Source: Dasypus novemcinctus (taxonomy: Eukaryota > Chordata > Mammalia > Cingulata > Dasypodidae). From it: DNA of 64,000 nt. Shown one piece after another: positions 34,010 through 43,972 of the stretch; position 1 is the first letter of the stretch, and each line of letters starts with the position of its first letter. The stretch is from assembly GCF_030445035.2 (NCBI RefSeq), contig NC_080677.1:23819513-23883512 (forward strand), written 5' to 3'. The position numbers were made by a program, and so were the translations under genes. A model generated the notes under the pieces. That model worked only from the letters and a program-made list of their open reading frames with translations, did not search any database and had not been told where the DNA came from.

Positions 34010-34380
34010 TTTCTGTTTTGTTTTTCACATAGATGTTACACATTTCTTACAAAGTTTTTCACTAGGTTTTTGAATTTTTTGGTTGATTTTTTCCCCAAAA
34101 TGAAAATAGCTTTATTTATTTTTTGTATTATAAAAGTTAGATATGTTTAATGTTAAGAAAAAAGTAAAATATACAGAAGTGTAAATAATTAGGGATTAGC
34201 ACTGATAATCATACTTTCCAGAGAAAATCACATTTTGAGGTTTATCCTTCTTCCAGACTTTTCTAAGTATATACTTACAATAATCACAACTTCATTTTCA
34301 AAAATGAGATGACACCACCCATGCTGTTTATTTTTCTCCTACTTTTCTATGTATCATACTCATCTTGCCATTTATCATGG
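34010..34380. mobile_element. Old L1-like 3' fragment
   Basis: AT-rich, with 'tattataaaagttagatatgtttaatg', 'ggattagcactgataatcatactttccagag' and 'cttccagacttttctaagtatatacttac' in the order of an old L1ME-type 3' end. Strand and borders are uncertain. Confidence 0.5.
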
Positions 34381-34719
34381 ACGCTCCAAATCAAAGTCAT
34401 AGGGCAGTTTTCTCAAGGTTTGCTCCCTGACACCACAACAACATAAAAAATGGAAATGTAGAACAGAAAACTTGGGACTAGAAGACGTCTACAGTCTCTC
34501 ACTGCTGTCAGATTCCACAGGTCTACTCTGTGCCAAGAACAGCCTGGGGGCAATGGAAGATTCTAATTAAATGGGGCTGCCTAAGTAAGGAGGGCAGAGT
34601 TTATGCTGGGATTGACCTGGGTTTGGGCTACTAGGTCTGCCAATATCATACACACACTGAGAAGTCAATATTTACGTACTGCTCTCTAAGCCTCACAGCC
34701 TTTCTGGGATGTAAAGATA
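34381..34719. other. Unique sequence, no gene recognised
   Basis: Sequence just upstream of the HAL1-like insertion. No repeat or open frame identified. Confidence 0.35.
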
Positions 34720-34736
34720 AAAGTCAACACTCAGAG
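34720..34736. repeat. 5' target-site duplication of HAL1-like element
   Basis: AAAGTCAACACTCAGAG matches AAAGGCAACACCCAAAG at 38894-38910 at 14 of 17 positions. Its place just before the 5' UTR and just after the A-rich tail identifies it as the L1-style duplication of one insertion. Confidence 0.75.
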
Positions 34737-34972
34737 AACCAGTAAAATGGCAGTGGAGTAAGGCACTCTCCGAGTCAGCTCCTGCTACAGGGCAGTTAGC
34801 AAACACCCAGAGCTCTCTGGAACTGGCTGAAGCACCTATTTGGAGGCTCCAGGAGACCAGAAGAGCATCTCGCCTCATCTTTGAAAGAGTGGAAGGGGGA
34901 GACTGCCCATCTGCAGAGAAGACTCGTAGGTAGAGTGTTCCACGCCCCGGAGGCTAGTGCCCATCCTCCACT

Positions 34973-35344
34973 GGAGGCACAAACCACCTTGGGAGCTGTT
35001 CCATGGCTGGAATTGAAAGCTCCACTTCCCCAAAACGGGGGAGGAAGAGACGGTTGGGCACCAATTTCAGCTACCGATGAGTAAATTCAGTTGGCTAATG
35101 TATAATCCTGAGAACAGTTAAAATTTGAGCCTCTCCAAGTCAGAAAGAGGCTAGGCGCCGCCATCTTAACTCCACACCTGGCATGAGGGGAAGAAGGGTG
35201 GACTGAAAATCCCAGGGCTGGTGGGGACCAGCTTCTTTCCATCCAGATCATATAGGCCCCAGCAGGGAGGAAGCTGTGGGGACCTGCACCAGCCTCTCCA
35301 GGAAATCACTGGCCAAGCCACAGAGGCTGGTGATCATCCTATTT
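34973..35344 (+). repeat. 5' UTR tandem module, copy 1
   Basis: About 372 bp. It aligns with copy 2 through 'ccatggctggaattgaaagctcca', 'ccgccatcttaactcc', 'cctggcatgaggggaag' and 'accagcttctttccatccagatca'. The differences are mainly substitutions. Confidence 0.8.
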
Positions 35345-35720
35345 GGCGGCACGAGCCACCCCAAGAGCTCTTCTGTGGCTGGAATTGGAAGCTCCATTTC
35401 CCAGAAACGGGATGAGGAGATGGTTGGCTGCCGATTTCAGCTGCTGATGGATAGACGTGGCTGGCCAAGATATAACCCTGGGAACAGCTGAGGTGTGAAC
35501 CAGCCCAAGTCAAAAAGAGGCCAGTAGCCACCATTTTGACTCTGTCCCTAGCCTGAGGGGAAGCCGGGCTGAATGAAACTCTCAGTGTGGCAGAAACCAG
35601 TTTCCTTCACACAGATCAGCCTGCAGCCCTAACCTAGGCTCTGGTGGGCAGAAGCCTGAGGACCCCTGCACCAGCCTATACAGGCAACTGCAGGTAACTT
35701 TGACTGGCATAGACTGAAAA
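35345..35720 (+). repeat. 5' UTR tandem module, copy 2
   Basis: Parallel landmarks: 'ctgtggctggaattggaagctcca', 'caccattttgactc', 'cctagcctgaggggaag' and 'accagtttccttcacacagatca'. The right border is approximate, because similarity fades into single-copy leader. Confidence 0.75.
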
Positions 35721-36068
35721 TCAGAAGCCTACCAGAGCAACTGCAGTCATCTTGGACCCACACTGCATAGACCCACACCTGTAGCTCCTGCCCCAGGCAG
35801 GGGAGAAAGAGATATGAAGCTTCATCTACAGTCTGGGTCTGCACTTGGATTATTTCACACAGCTGTGACTCTGTCCCTACCCCTGGCAAAGGAGAAAGTT
35901 GGAAGAAGCTTCATTGGTCCCTGGTACAATGAGGGCAGCTTGAGCTCCACAGCTTACAGCACCAACTACATGCTAGGCCCTTACTGCACAACTAGCAAGG
36001 GAGAAACTATAGGAAGTCCTAAACTAGAGAGAAAAACTGCACCCAGAAAAAATATTCTAGTAAGCCAG

Positions 36069-37043
36069 ATGCCAAGACACCAACAAAAAATTACAATCCA
36101 CACCAAGAAACAGGAAGCTATGGCCCAGTTAAAGAAATAAGATAAGCCTCCAGATGACATAAAGGAGTTGAGACAACTAATCATAGATGTTCAAACAAAT
36201 CTCCTTAATAAATTCAATGAGATGGCTAAAGAGATTAAGGATATTAAGAAGACATTGGATGAGCGCAAAGAAGAATTTGAAAGCATTCATAGAAAAATAG
36301 CAGATCTCATGGGAATGAAAAGTGCAATCAATGAAATTTTAAAAACATTGGAATCATATAATAGCAGATTTGAGGAGGCAGAAGAAAGGATTGGTGAACT
36401 TGAAGAAATGGCCTCTGAAAATGAACATACAAAAGAACAAATGAAGAAAAGAATGGAAAAAATTGAACAAGGTCTCAGGGAACTAAATAACAGCAAACAA
36501 CATGCAAACATACATGTCATGGGTGTCCCAGAAGGAGAAGAGAAGGGAAAAGGGACAGAAGGAATATTTGAAGAAATAATGGTAGAAAATTTCCCAACCA
36601 TATTGAAGGACATAGATATCCATGTCTAAGAAGCACAATGTATTCCCATTCGAAAAAATCCAATTAGACCAACTCCAAGACATATACTCATCAGAATGTC
36701 AAAGGCCATAGACAAAGAGAATTCTGAGAGCACCAAGAGGAAAGCAATGCACAACCTATAAGGATATCCAAAAAGATTAAGTGCTGATTTCTCACCAGAA
36801 ACCATGGAGGCAAGAAGACAGTGGTCTGATATATTTAAGATACTACAAGAGAAAAGCTTCCAGCCAAGAATCTTATATCCAGCAAGACTGTCTTTCAAAA
36901 ATGAGGGTGAAATTAGAATATTCACAAATAAAGAGAAACTGAGAGAATTTCTAAGTAAGAGACCAGATTTTTAGGAAATACTAAAGGGTGTGCTAGAGCC
37001 TGAAAAGAAAAGACAGGAGAGTGGGGCCTGGAAGAGAGTCTAG
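36069..37043 (+). pseudogene. L1/HAL1 ORF1 pseudogene (RNA-binding chaperone)
   Basis: In active L1s ORF1p is a trimeric, cytoplasmic RNA-binding chaperone that packages element RNA. This frame spans about 324 codons plus stop, close to the 338 residues of human ORF1p. From the ATG at 36069 it shows a Lys-rich start, a Glu/Lys-rich heptad region (about residues 35-150, coiled coil), then RRM-like sequence with 'IHVMGVPEGEEKG', and a C-terminal domain with 'PETMEARRQWSDIFKIL' and 'FQPRILYPARLSF'. Four in-frame stops (36138, 36627, 36759, 36972) break it, yet I see no frameshift. The next stop, at 37041, is taken as the natural end. No viral relationship. Confidence 0.85.
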
Positions 37044-37099
37044 AAATGAAGATTATATCAATAAAAGTAACTAAAAGTGTCAAAAGAGTGGTGAAAATA

Positions 37100-37790
37100 A
37101 AATACAACAGATAAAACTCAAATAGTCAGGAATAAACTTAACCAATGATGTAGAGCACAGGTATTCAGAAAACTGCAACTCAATGTTAAAACTAATCAAA
37201 AAAACCCTAAAGAACTGGAAGAATATTCCATGCTCATGGATTGGAAGGCTAAATATCATTAAGATATCAATTCTACTCAAATTGATATACAGATTTAATG
37301 CAATCCCAATAAAAATTCCACTAGCATTAAAGAAAAAAATTGAAAACACGATCATTAAATTTATTTGGAAGGGTAAGGAGTCCTGAATAGCCAGAAACAT
37401 CATAAAAAGGAAAAGTGAACCCTCGTCTCCAGATTTTAAATAATAATACCTACCTACAAGTGGTAAAAACAGCATGTTCCATTGTCTGTAGACCAATGGA
37501 ACAAAATTTATGGTTCAGAAACACCCTCACAGGTATAGCCAAATGATTTTTGACTCGCCTGTCAAACTCACACAGCTTGGGCAGAACAATCCATTCAACA
37601 AATGGTGCTGAAAGAGTAGGATATCCATAGCTGAAAGAAGGAAAGAGGACCCCTATTTCACACCTTATCCAAAAATTAACTCGAAATGGATAAAAAACTA
37701 AAAATAAAAGCAAGAACCACAAAAGTTCTAGAAGAAATTATTGGAAAATATCTTGAAGACCTGGTGGTAGGTGGTGGATTCTTAAAAGAG
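37100..37790 (+). pseudogene. Remnant of L1 ORF2 C-terminal region
   Basis: Only the segment downstream of the reverse transcriptase core is present. It includes 'IPCSWIGRLNIIKISIL' and 'LIYRFNAIPIKIPLAL' (37210-37330), followed by frames corresponding to 'VDQWNKI' and 'IHSTNGAER'-like parts with stops and frame changes. Endonuclease, the reverse transcriptase catalytic motif and the Cys-rich tail are absent. This piece probably became part of the element's long 3' region when most of ORF2 was lost. Confidence 0.75.
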
Positions 37791-38893
37791 ATAAAAGGAG
37801 GACTGAGTAGACTACTGATATTTAATGTGTATAGAAGTTTTAATTAGCTTTACTGTAAAGGTGTGGAAATGTATGGAGTGGATGGTAATACACAGTAAGT
37901 AACAGCTGATTTATAAGTGGGGATGTGACTAAAAATGGTAGTGCAGTTATGTAAATGCCAATTGACAGAATGCTAGAGAATAATCTAGGAAGTGGATCGC
38001 ACAGTAAACTAAGAGGTGGCTGAGAATTGTGGTTGATGGTACAGATGCAAAGTGTCCTTTGTTAGCTAGAGCAAATGTATATCACTACTGCAGGGTGTTG
38101 GGAATGTGAAGAAACATGGGAAAAATACAGCTGGAGTGACCTATGGACTATGGTTAATAGCAATAATATAATATTCTTGCATCCATGTGAAAGATGTACT
38201 GTGTTGATACTGAGGCAGTATGGAAATGTACTTGGACATGGTAACAATTAGATGATATTATTCTATCTGTAGCAGATGACACACCACATTGTGGTATGTT
38301 GATGGAGGGGTGTTGTTTGGGAATTCTGCACATGTGTATGATTTTTTTTATAAGTTAAAACCTCTGTCATAAAAAATATGTTTAAAAAAAGTAATAGGGT
38401 GGATTGGGGGAAAAACACACCAAATGTAAGATAAGGGCTATGATTAGCAGTAAGATTTTGACAATATTATTTCATAATTTGTAACAAACATCTCATGACA
38501 ATGCAAGGTGTTGGTGGAAGGTTGACGTGTGGGATCCCTGTATGATCTTATGCATGTTTGCTTTGTAAGTTCACAACTTTTCTTATGCACTTAATTGCTT
38601 ATGTATGTTCATATATAAATGATATAAAGATAATAATAATAGGATTGGTTGGGGGAAAATACTTTGTTTAGTAGTAATATTTTAACGATGCTGTTTAATC
38701 GTTAGTTAAAAAGATTTAACAACAATGCAAGTTATTGGTGGTAGGGTGAGTTATGACAGTCCTGTATGGTGTTATATATGTTTGTTTTGTAAGTTCACTA
38801 TTATTATTATACACTTATTGTTTACCTATGTTTATGTGTGGGTGATATACTTCAATAAAAAACAAACAAACCAAAAAAATTTATCAAAAAAAA
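37791..38893 (+). other. 3' UTR and A-rich tail of HAL1-like element
   Basis: Non-coding L1-like 3' region ending 'tcaataaaaaacaaacaaacc', then an A-rich tail that ends just before the duplication. It contains an AATAAA polyadenylation signal near 38854. The last 500-750 bp are repeated modules (listed separately). Confidence 0.7.
38389..38870 (+). repeat. Tandem 3' UTR modules (about 245 bp)
   Basis: Unit A (38389-38635) and unit B (38636-38870) share 'taatagg.tggattgggggaaaa', 'caatgcaaggtgttggtgg' and 'atgtttgctttgtaagttcac' in order, with about a fifth to a third of positions changed by eye. The preceding stretch (about 38130-38388, 'gtggtatgttgatggaggggtg') may be a third, more diverged unit. 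Confidence 0.7.
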
Positions 38894-38910
38894 AAAGGCA
38901 ACACCCAAAG
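38894..38910. repeat. 3' target-site duplication of HAL1-like element
   Basis: AAAGGCAACACCCAAAG, partner of 34720-34736, immediately after the A-rich tail. Confidence 0.75.
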
Positions 38911-39651
38911 GCAGGGAGAATTTGGAGAAGGGAGCCTTGGCTTACATGATCCTGCTGGACTCAGTTTTCTGGACCCGTACCCTGGACCTAGAAATTATTT
39001 GGAGTTGGTCATTAAGCTCTTTTGCTCTCCATCACATTTTCCCAAAGCACAACTTTATCCCACTGTTTAAACAGAAATACTAGACTCCATAATTTCCTAC
39101 AACTTTTAAGGAGGTTAAAAGCAGCTTTGCTGAGGGAAGAAATAGAGTTGCCCAAAAGATAAATTTTATCAACTTTACAATTTTGCTTAGGTAAGGAGTA
39201 TAGCATAATAGAGTGCAGACTATCTTACCAGGCAGTTTTATTGTGTGAATTTAGATAGTATAATTAATATGCTGATTATAGTCTAGCTGCAGGGGGGCGG
39301 AAAGTTGGCTGATAATAGGAAGCTGCAATTTTCTATTTTTCCCGGGCAAAGAGAGGATAAAATTAAGAAACCTTTAACCAAACTGCACTAAAAGTACGTA
39401 ATGCTGCTCAAGGGAGCTGGAAATACCTTAAAATAAATAAATAAGAGAATAGAGACTTATTAAGACAGAGAATAGTGGAACCAAACCCCTGGTGTCCTCA
39501 CCAAGAGATGAACTATTTCATCCCTGGCTATACTTCAGTCTTTACTGCTGGTAAACTGTTTCATAAATGCTACTAGTGAAATTGTCTAAAAACCCAAGAT
39601 GTTTAGAAAACAGGTTAGTCTTGAAATCATTTAAGTTAGACACTAACCACT
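38911..39651. other. Unique sequence, no gene recognised
   Basis: AT-rich with no repeat I can name. The antisense frame at 39012-39206 has no domain. Confidence 0.4.
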
Positions 39652-40315
39652 TGTGGCAGTTTGATATTATGAACTCCAAAAGGAGATACTGATTATGTTT
39701 GTAAACTGGTCTGTTCCTCTGGGCATGATACCCTTTGATTGTATTAGATTCACCTGAGATATCTTTGATTAAATTATGTTAAGATTAGGGCTTTGATTTG
39801 ACCCGTCAGTAGAGTGTAGCAGTCCCCACCCGCTTTGTTGGCTATATAAACAGACACTTAATCAAGGAAACACACAGAAGTAGATACACAGAAGAACACA
39901 GACGAACAGCGAGAGCTCCATAGACCCAGAAGAGGAGAGAACTTGTCAGCTTTGATCCTGTGGCCCTGGGAAGAGAGATGAATCATTTGCCTAATAGTTT
40001 ACAACTGACTTTGTGAAGTGACCAGAGCAGCTGGTCAGAAAGAAACGAGCCCTCCTATCTACAGCTGAGATCAGAAGAAGCTGGGCCCACTGAGCCTTAA
40101 GAGGAAAGAGGAAGGCTAAAACCCTGCAGACATCGCCTACCATCTTGCTTTAACATGTGGCAACTGATTTTGGTGAGGATATATCTCTTAAGGGAACTTG
40201 AATTGGACTCTTTAGGGCCTTGTAATTTTAAGCTTCTGCCCCAAATAAATACCCTTTATAAAAGTCAATAGATTTCTGGTACTTCGCATCAGCACCCCTT
40301 TGGCTGACTAATACT
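39652..40315 (+). mobile_element. Armadillo-type ERVL/MaLR-like solo LTR
   Basis: Starts TGTGGCAGTTTGATATTATG and ends GGCTGACTAATAC. A TATA-like 'ctatataaacag' sits at about 39843, and 'ccaaataaataccctttataaaag' (polyadenylation signal) lies near 40240. Same family as the copies at 12571, 49055, 50188 and 61596. The 5-bp duplication is not recognisable. No internal genes. Confidence 0.88.
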
Positions 40316-41671
40316 TTTCAGCAACCCCTTCAAATTGGGCTAATTTTTAATACTCCATTGGAATCATTCACCTATCAACATTTATTGAGTGCCTATTCTG
40401 TGCTGGGATCATTCACCAGTCAACATTTATTGAGTGTCTACACTGGCTAGGGTGCCACGGACACAGAGAAGATACAATCCCCACCTTTAATCTAAGAAAG
40501 TAGACAAGTAAGAAAAGCAAAGTTTGCATAGTGGAATAACTAAATGCCTGACATATAATAGTGCTCAATAAATACTGAATGGTTTAATGAAAGAATATGA
40601 AAACCCAGGGTGCCTTTCAAAGAACATTTATCTCTTTCATAACAGACAGATAAATCTGAAAGTTCACTATTTTGTAGATTTGTACATAGAAACCATTCCT
40701 TAAAGAATAATGAGTAAATACCATAATAGATATGAGCTACCAATGTTTATATACCAAAACGGGGTTGGAGGGAAGAAATGATCAGGAAAAATATTATTTA
40801 TTCTTTGTAAAAGAATGTTTTAACTCTTGTCTGTAGAAATTATAAGGACTGTAACATGATTTGGAAATGAGACTGTACCAATCAACAGCCAAAGAAGAAA
40901 GATTCTATGCATTCTCTTTTCTCTGGTCACTCAGAAATATAGTTATCAGCTATGAATGTTGTTACCTGTTGTCTCACATTATTTTTATCCATATAGTCCC
41001 ATATACTCAGCATAGTCTACCTTTCCTTCCCCATAAATTTCAGACGCCTTTTTCACATAGTGATATGCCACGTCTCTGAGGCCCGGCTGGAAGTCTGATG
41101 TTCTGTGCCATATTGTCTTTTGACTGACATCCCCCACATGATAATCTTCACTTTGGCCTGATTCCCATATCTCCTTTGTTGCTAAAGAAAATATTGTGAC
41201 TTGATTTTTTCCTTCCACCTGTCTCAAGACCAGGTCCTGACCCACTCACACAAGTAATTGCACACAGTTTATAGATCTTTCAAGAACCAAGCTGCTAGCT
41301 ACTTCAGATTCGTGTGTGATGAGCTATAATGAAATACCTATAATACAGGTCTTCAAACCATGGCTCCTATTTTCTTTTCTTACAATCTAATAATTTCCTC
41401 ATGCTTGGGCCTATATATTCTTCAGTCAGGGAAACATTTCCAGGTTCACTGGTGTGGCATAGCTCATGTAAGGAAGGAGAGTATGCCATGTGCCTTGACA
41501 TTTTGAATTGGATCTTTGTTGTAACTTCTTTAAAATGTTTATTATGAAATATTTCAAATTCTAAATAAGTCTGAAAGGCAACTTTTAGTCAAACTAAATT
41601 GGCTATCTCCAGCCCATTCTCCATGCAGAGTACATTTTCGAGGCAAAATGATCCTTTGGTGTCAAACCAAT
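40316..41671. other. Mostly unique sequence with L2/MIR piece
   Basis: 40364-40570 is L2/MIR-like (caacatttattgagtgcctattctgtgctgg ... tgctcaataaatactg). The rest has no recognised repeat or gene. Confidence 0.4.
40364..40453. repeat. 45-bp tandem duplication
   Basis: The unit starting 'tcattcacctatcaacatttattgagtgcct' at 40364 is repeated from 40409 ('tcattcaccagtcaacatttattgagtgtct'), a local duplication within an old LINE/SINE end. Confidence 0.8.
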
Positions 41672-42115
41672 TGTGGTGGCTTAGAGCTAAGTACCCCAGA
41701 AAAAACTATGTTCTTAATCCATTCCTGTGGGTGTGAATCTATTGTAACTAGGACCTTATGATGTGGTTGCTTCAGTTAAGGTATAGCCCAAATGAATCAG
41801 GATGGATCTTAATCCTGTTCCTGAAGGCCATTTAGGGAAAGCCACAGACGGACTTTTAGGAAGAAGCTGGCAGTAAGAGGAACCCAGAAAAGCCAGGAAA
41901 TGCTGCCACGTATGTTGCCATGTGACAGAAAAACAAAGGACCAAGGACGGCCAGCAGCCACCTGCAGAACTCCAGTCTTTAGGGACAAAGCATCACCTTG
42001 ATAAAGCCTTGACTTTTAGACTTCTCATAGACTTAAAAGTGTGAGCCAGTAAATTCATGTTGTTTAAGCCAACCCTTTGCATGGAATTTGTTTGAGCAGC
42101 CAGAAAACTAAAACA
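41672..42115 (+). mobile_element. MaLR-type solo LTR
   Basis: Starts TGTGGTGGCTTAGAGCTAAGTACCCC and ends GAAAACTAAAACA. It contains 'gggtgtgaatctattgtaactaggaccttatgatg' and a 3' end 'aaattcatgttgtttaagcc' typical of MaLR LTRs. Flanks CCAAT and CCAAG agree at four of five bases. No internal sequence. Confidence 0.82.
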
Positions 42116-42562
42116 CCAAGGGAGTCATCCCCTCTCTGTCATTGAGGGGCAGCCCATCCATTTCATTGTATTGGAGACATGTGTACTCTGGTACAGCAAT
42201 AAGCAGGGTTGCAGTGTTTCACACCCTAAAATTCCTCACCCACCAATGAGGACCTTATCCAACACACACACACACACACACAAATACATGTCGGTACTCA
42301 CTAGAAGTACACAAACTTGCAATATGCTATATGCTTCATTTTACATGCTTCATTTTAAACATAGGAATATACTGTGTACATATCAATCAATATCAATACT
42401 GAATAGTTTTTCATTTTAAAGTGCTAATATTTATTTAGCTATAGTTAGAGAGAACATTTTTTTGTTTTATTTGTCATTGAAAACTACACAATGCTTGTAA
42501 ACATGCTTGAGGTACATCTTTTAGCCATTTTCTGATTATTTTTAAGTTAAATTAATATTGCA
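42116..42562. other. AT-rich, partly L1-like sequence with CA repeat
   Basis: No gene. A CA microsatellite lies at 42261-42283. 42420-42550 may be antisense old L1. Confidence 0.4.
42261..42283. repeat. (CA)n microsatellite
   Basis: About eleven CA units, uninterrupted. Confidence 0.92.
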
Positions 42563-42761
42563 AGGGGAAGCAGATGTGGCTCAGGTAATTGGGCTCCCAT
42601 TTACCATATTGGAGGCCCCAGGTTCAATTCCCAGGGCCTCCTGGTAAAGGCAAGCTGACCCACACTGCCATGGAGAGCTGATGGCAGACAGCAAACACAA
42701 ACGACAAGGTGGGGGGGGGATAAATAAATGAAAGAAAATAGATAAATCTTTTTTAAAAAAT
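42563..42761 (+). mobile_element. DAS-type SINE, short monomeric form
   Basis: A tRNA-like head 'ggggaagcagatgtggctcaggtaattgggctcccatttaccatattggagg' with a B-box-like GGTTCAATTCC is followed by a short body and an A/T-rich tail. Duplication TTAATATTGCA at 42552-42562 and 42762-42772. Shorter than the approximately 400-bp copies, lacking their long body. Confidence 0.88.
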
Positions 42762-42808
42762 TTAATATTGCAGGACCAAAATATCTCCACATTTTAAAAA
42801 GTTTTTTT

Positions 42809-43200
42809 TTCAAAGTTATTTTCTCTTTTTTTTTTTTTAACTTTTTTTTGTTTGTTTATTATTACCCACCCCACCCCCAATGACTTCTTTGTCTGTCTGC
42901 TTGTTGTCTGCTTGTCTTCTTTAGGAGGCATCAGGAACCAAACTCAGGACCTCCCATGTGGGAGGTGAGTACTCAGCTGCTCCAGCCATTTATGTTCCAT
43001 GCTGGTTGTGGCACCTGCTGATTGCAGGTGGTATCTGCTCGTTGCAGGTGGCACCTACTTGTTGCAGGTGACACCTACTCGTTGTGGCATCTGCCCATTG
43101 TGATGTCCTCTCATCTTCTTTAGGAGTCACTGGAAACTGAACCCAGGAGCACCCATGTGGGAGGAGAGCTCCAAATTGCTTGAGCCACATCTGCTTCCCT
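42809..43200 (-). mobile_element. Dimeric DAS-like SINE with tandem-repeat linker
   Basis: Read on the minus strand, the head (43200 downward) is 'gggaagcagatgtggctcaagcaatttgg' with a 'gggttcagtttcc' B-box-like motif. A linker with about four 20-bp repeats is followed by a second tRNA-like unit 'gagcagctgagtactcacctcccacatgggagg' with 'gagtttggttcc', then an A-rich tail. AT-rich flanks are similar (tttaaaaagttttttt and ttgaaaaggttttttaa) and may be the duplication. Confidence 0.8.
43015..43098. repeat. 20-bp tandem repeat inside SINE linker
   Basis: Units of the form GTTGCAGGTGGCACCTACTC, about four copies with substitutions (gattgcaggtggtatctgct, cgttgcaggtggcacctact, tgttgcaggtgacacctact, cgttgtggcatctgcc). 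Confidence 0.82.
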
Positions 43201-43216
43201 TGAAAAGGTTTTTTAA

Positions 43217-43674
43217 TACTGATATACTGTCCTTCCAAAAAGTTGAATAATTTATATTTCTACATCTCCTCCAGCAGTGATGAATATCTTACCCAATCAT
43301 TGCAAAGTTAAGGTTTGTGTTTCACGATTTCAATTTGAATTTCATTATGTCTCATGATTTCAGTCTGAGTTTCTTTGGGTCCTAGTGAAAAGAAACACTT
43401 TTTTCCTATGTTTATAGGTCATTTGCGGTTTTCTTAAGGTGCTCTTGTCTTTCCTTTTGTATGGAATATCCATCTTTATCCTATTGGTTTATAAGGGCTT
43501 TTAATAAACAATGAATAAAACCCTTGCATTTTAATTTTGTTTAAATTATTTTACTTATTTACTAAAATATTCTACTTATTTCAATCCTTACTGATTTGAG
43601 ATGCCACTAGTTTATCATTTTCCTACTGTATAGTTTCCATTGACTTTAAATACTAGAATTTAGCTTTTCATTTT
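43217..43674 (-). mobile_element. Old L1 fragment, antisense
   Basis: AT-rich, with 'tacatctcctccagcagtgatgaatatctt' resembling antisense L1 3' UTR. Low information and borders uncertain. Probably continues beyond the LTR nest at 45252. Confidence 0.5.
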
Positions 43675-43972
43675 TGTCTTAGTTTGGTTGGCTTAAACAA
43701 CAGGAACTTATCATGTCATGGTTCTGGAGGCTACGAGTCCAAAATCAAGGTATCACCAGTCCATGCTTTCTCCCAGTCTGTTGAGTCGGGTGATTGAGTG
43801 CCACAATCCTTGGTGTTCTTTGCTTATAAACTCATCTATGCCTGGCACATGGTGATCTCTCTCCTTCTCTGGCTTCTGCTACATTTAGCTTCAGCTGACT
43901 GCATCATAATTTTCTTTCCTTATAGGATTCCAGTCTTAGGGATTAAGGCCCACCCTGATTCCATTTGGCCTC

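Larger units (their letters stand above)
34737..36068 (+). promoter_or_regulatory. 5' UTR / promoter region of HAL1-like element
   Basis: Starts near 'ccagtaaaatggcagtggagtaagg', a typical L1 5' end, followed by a GC-richer leader. L1 5' UTRs carry an internal RNA polymerase II promoter. The ORF1 ATG is at 36069. 'gccgccatcttaac' (35157) and 'agccaccattttgac' (35526), one per module, resemble YY1 sites, which set the start site in human L1; here that role is inferred. Confidence 0.65.
34737..38893 (+). mobile_element. HAL1-like (half-L1) retrotransposon, near complete
   Basis: One insertion of about 4.16 kb bounded by an imperfect 17-bp duplication. In order it has an L1-type 5' UTR with two tandem modules, an ORF1 frame (36069-37043), a reduced remnant of the ORF2 C-terminal region (about 37100-37790), a 3' UTR with repeated modules and an A-rich tail. 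No endonuclease or reverse transcriptase domain is present, as in HAL1 elements, which are L1 derivatives lacking most of ORF2 and mobilised by L1. Its age is suggested by stops in ORF1 and by the mismatches between the duplications. An internally deleted ordinary L1 is the alternative. Confidence 0.75.

Noticed and set aside
43015-43098. CRISPR-like short repeats
   Set aside because: The 20-bp units are contiguous without spacers and lie inside a SINE in a mammalian genome.
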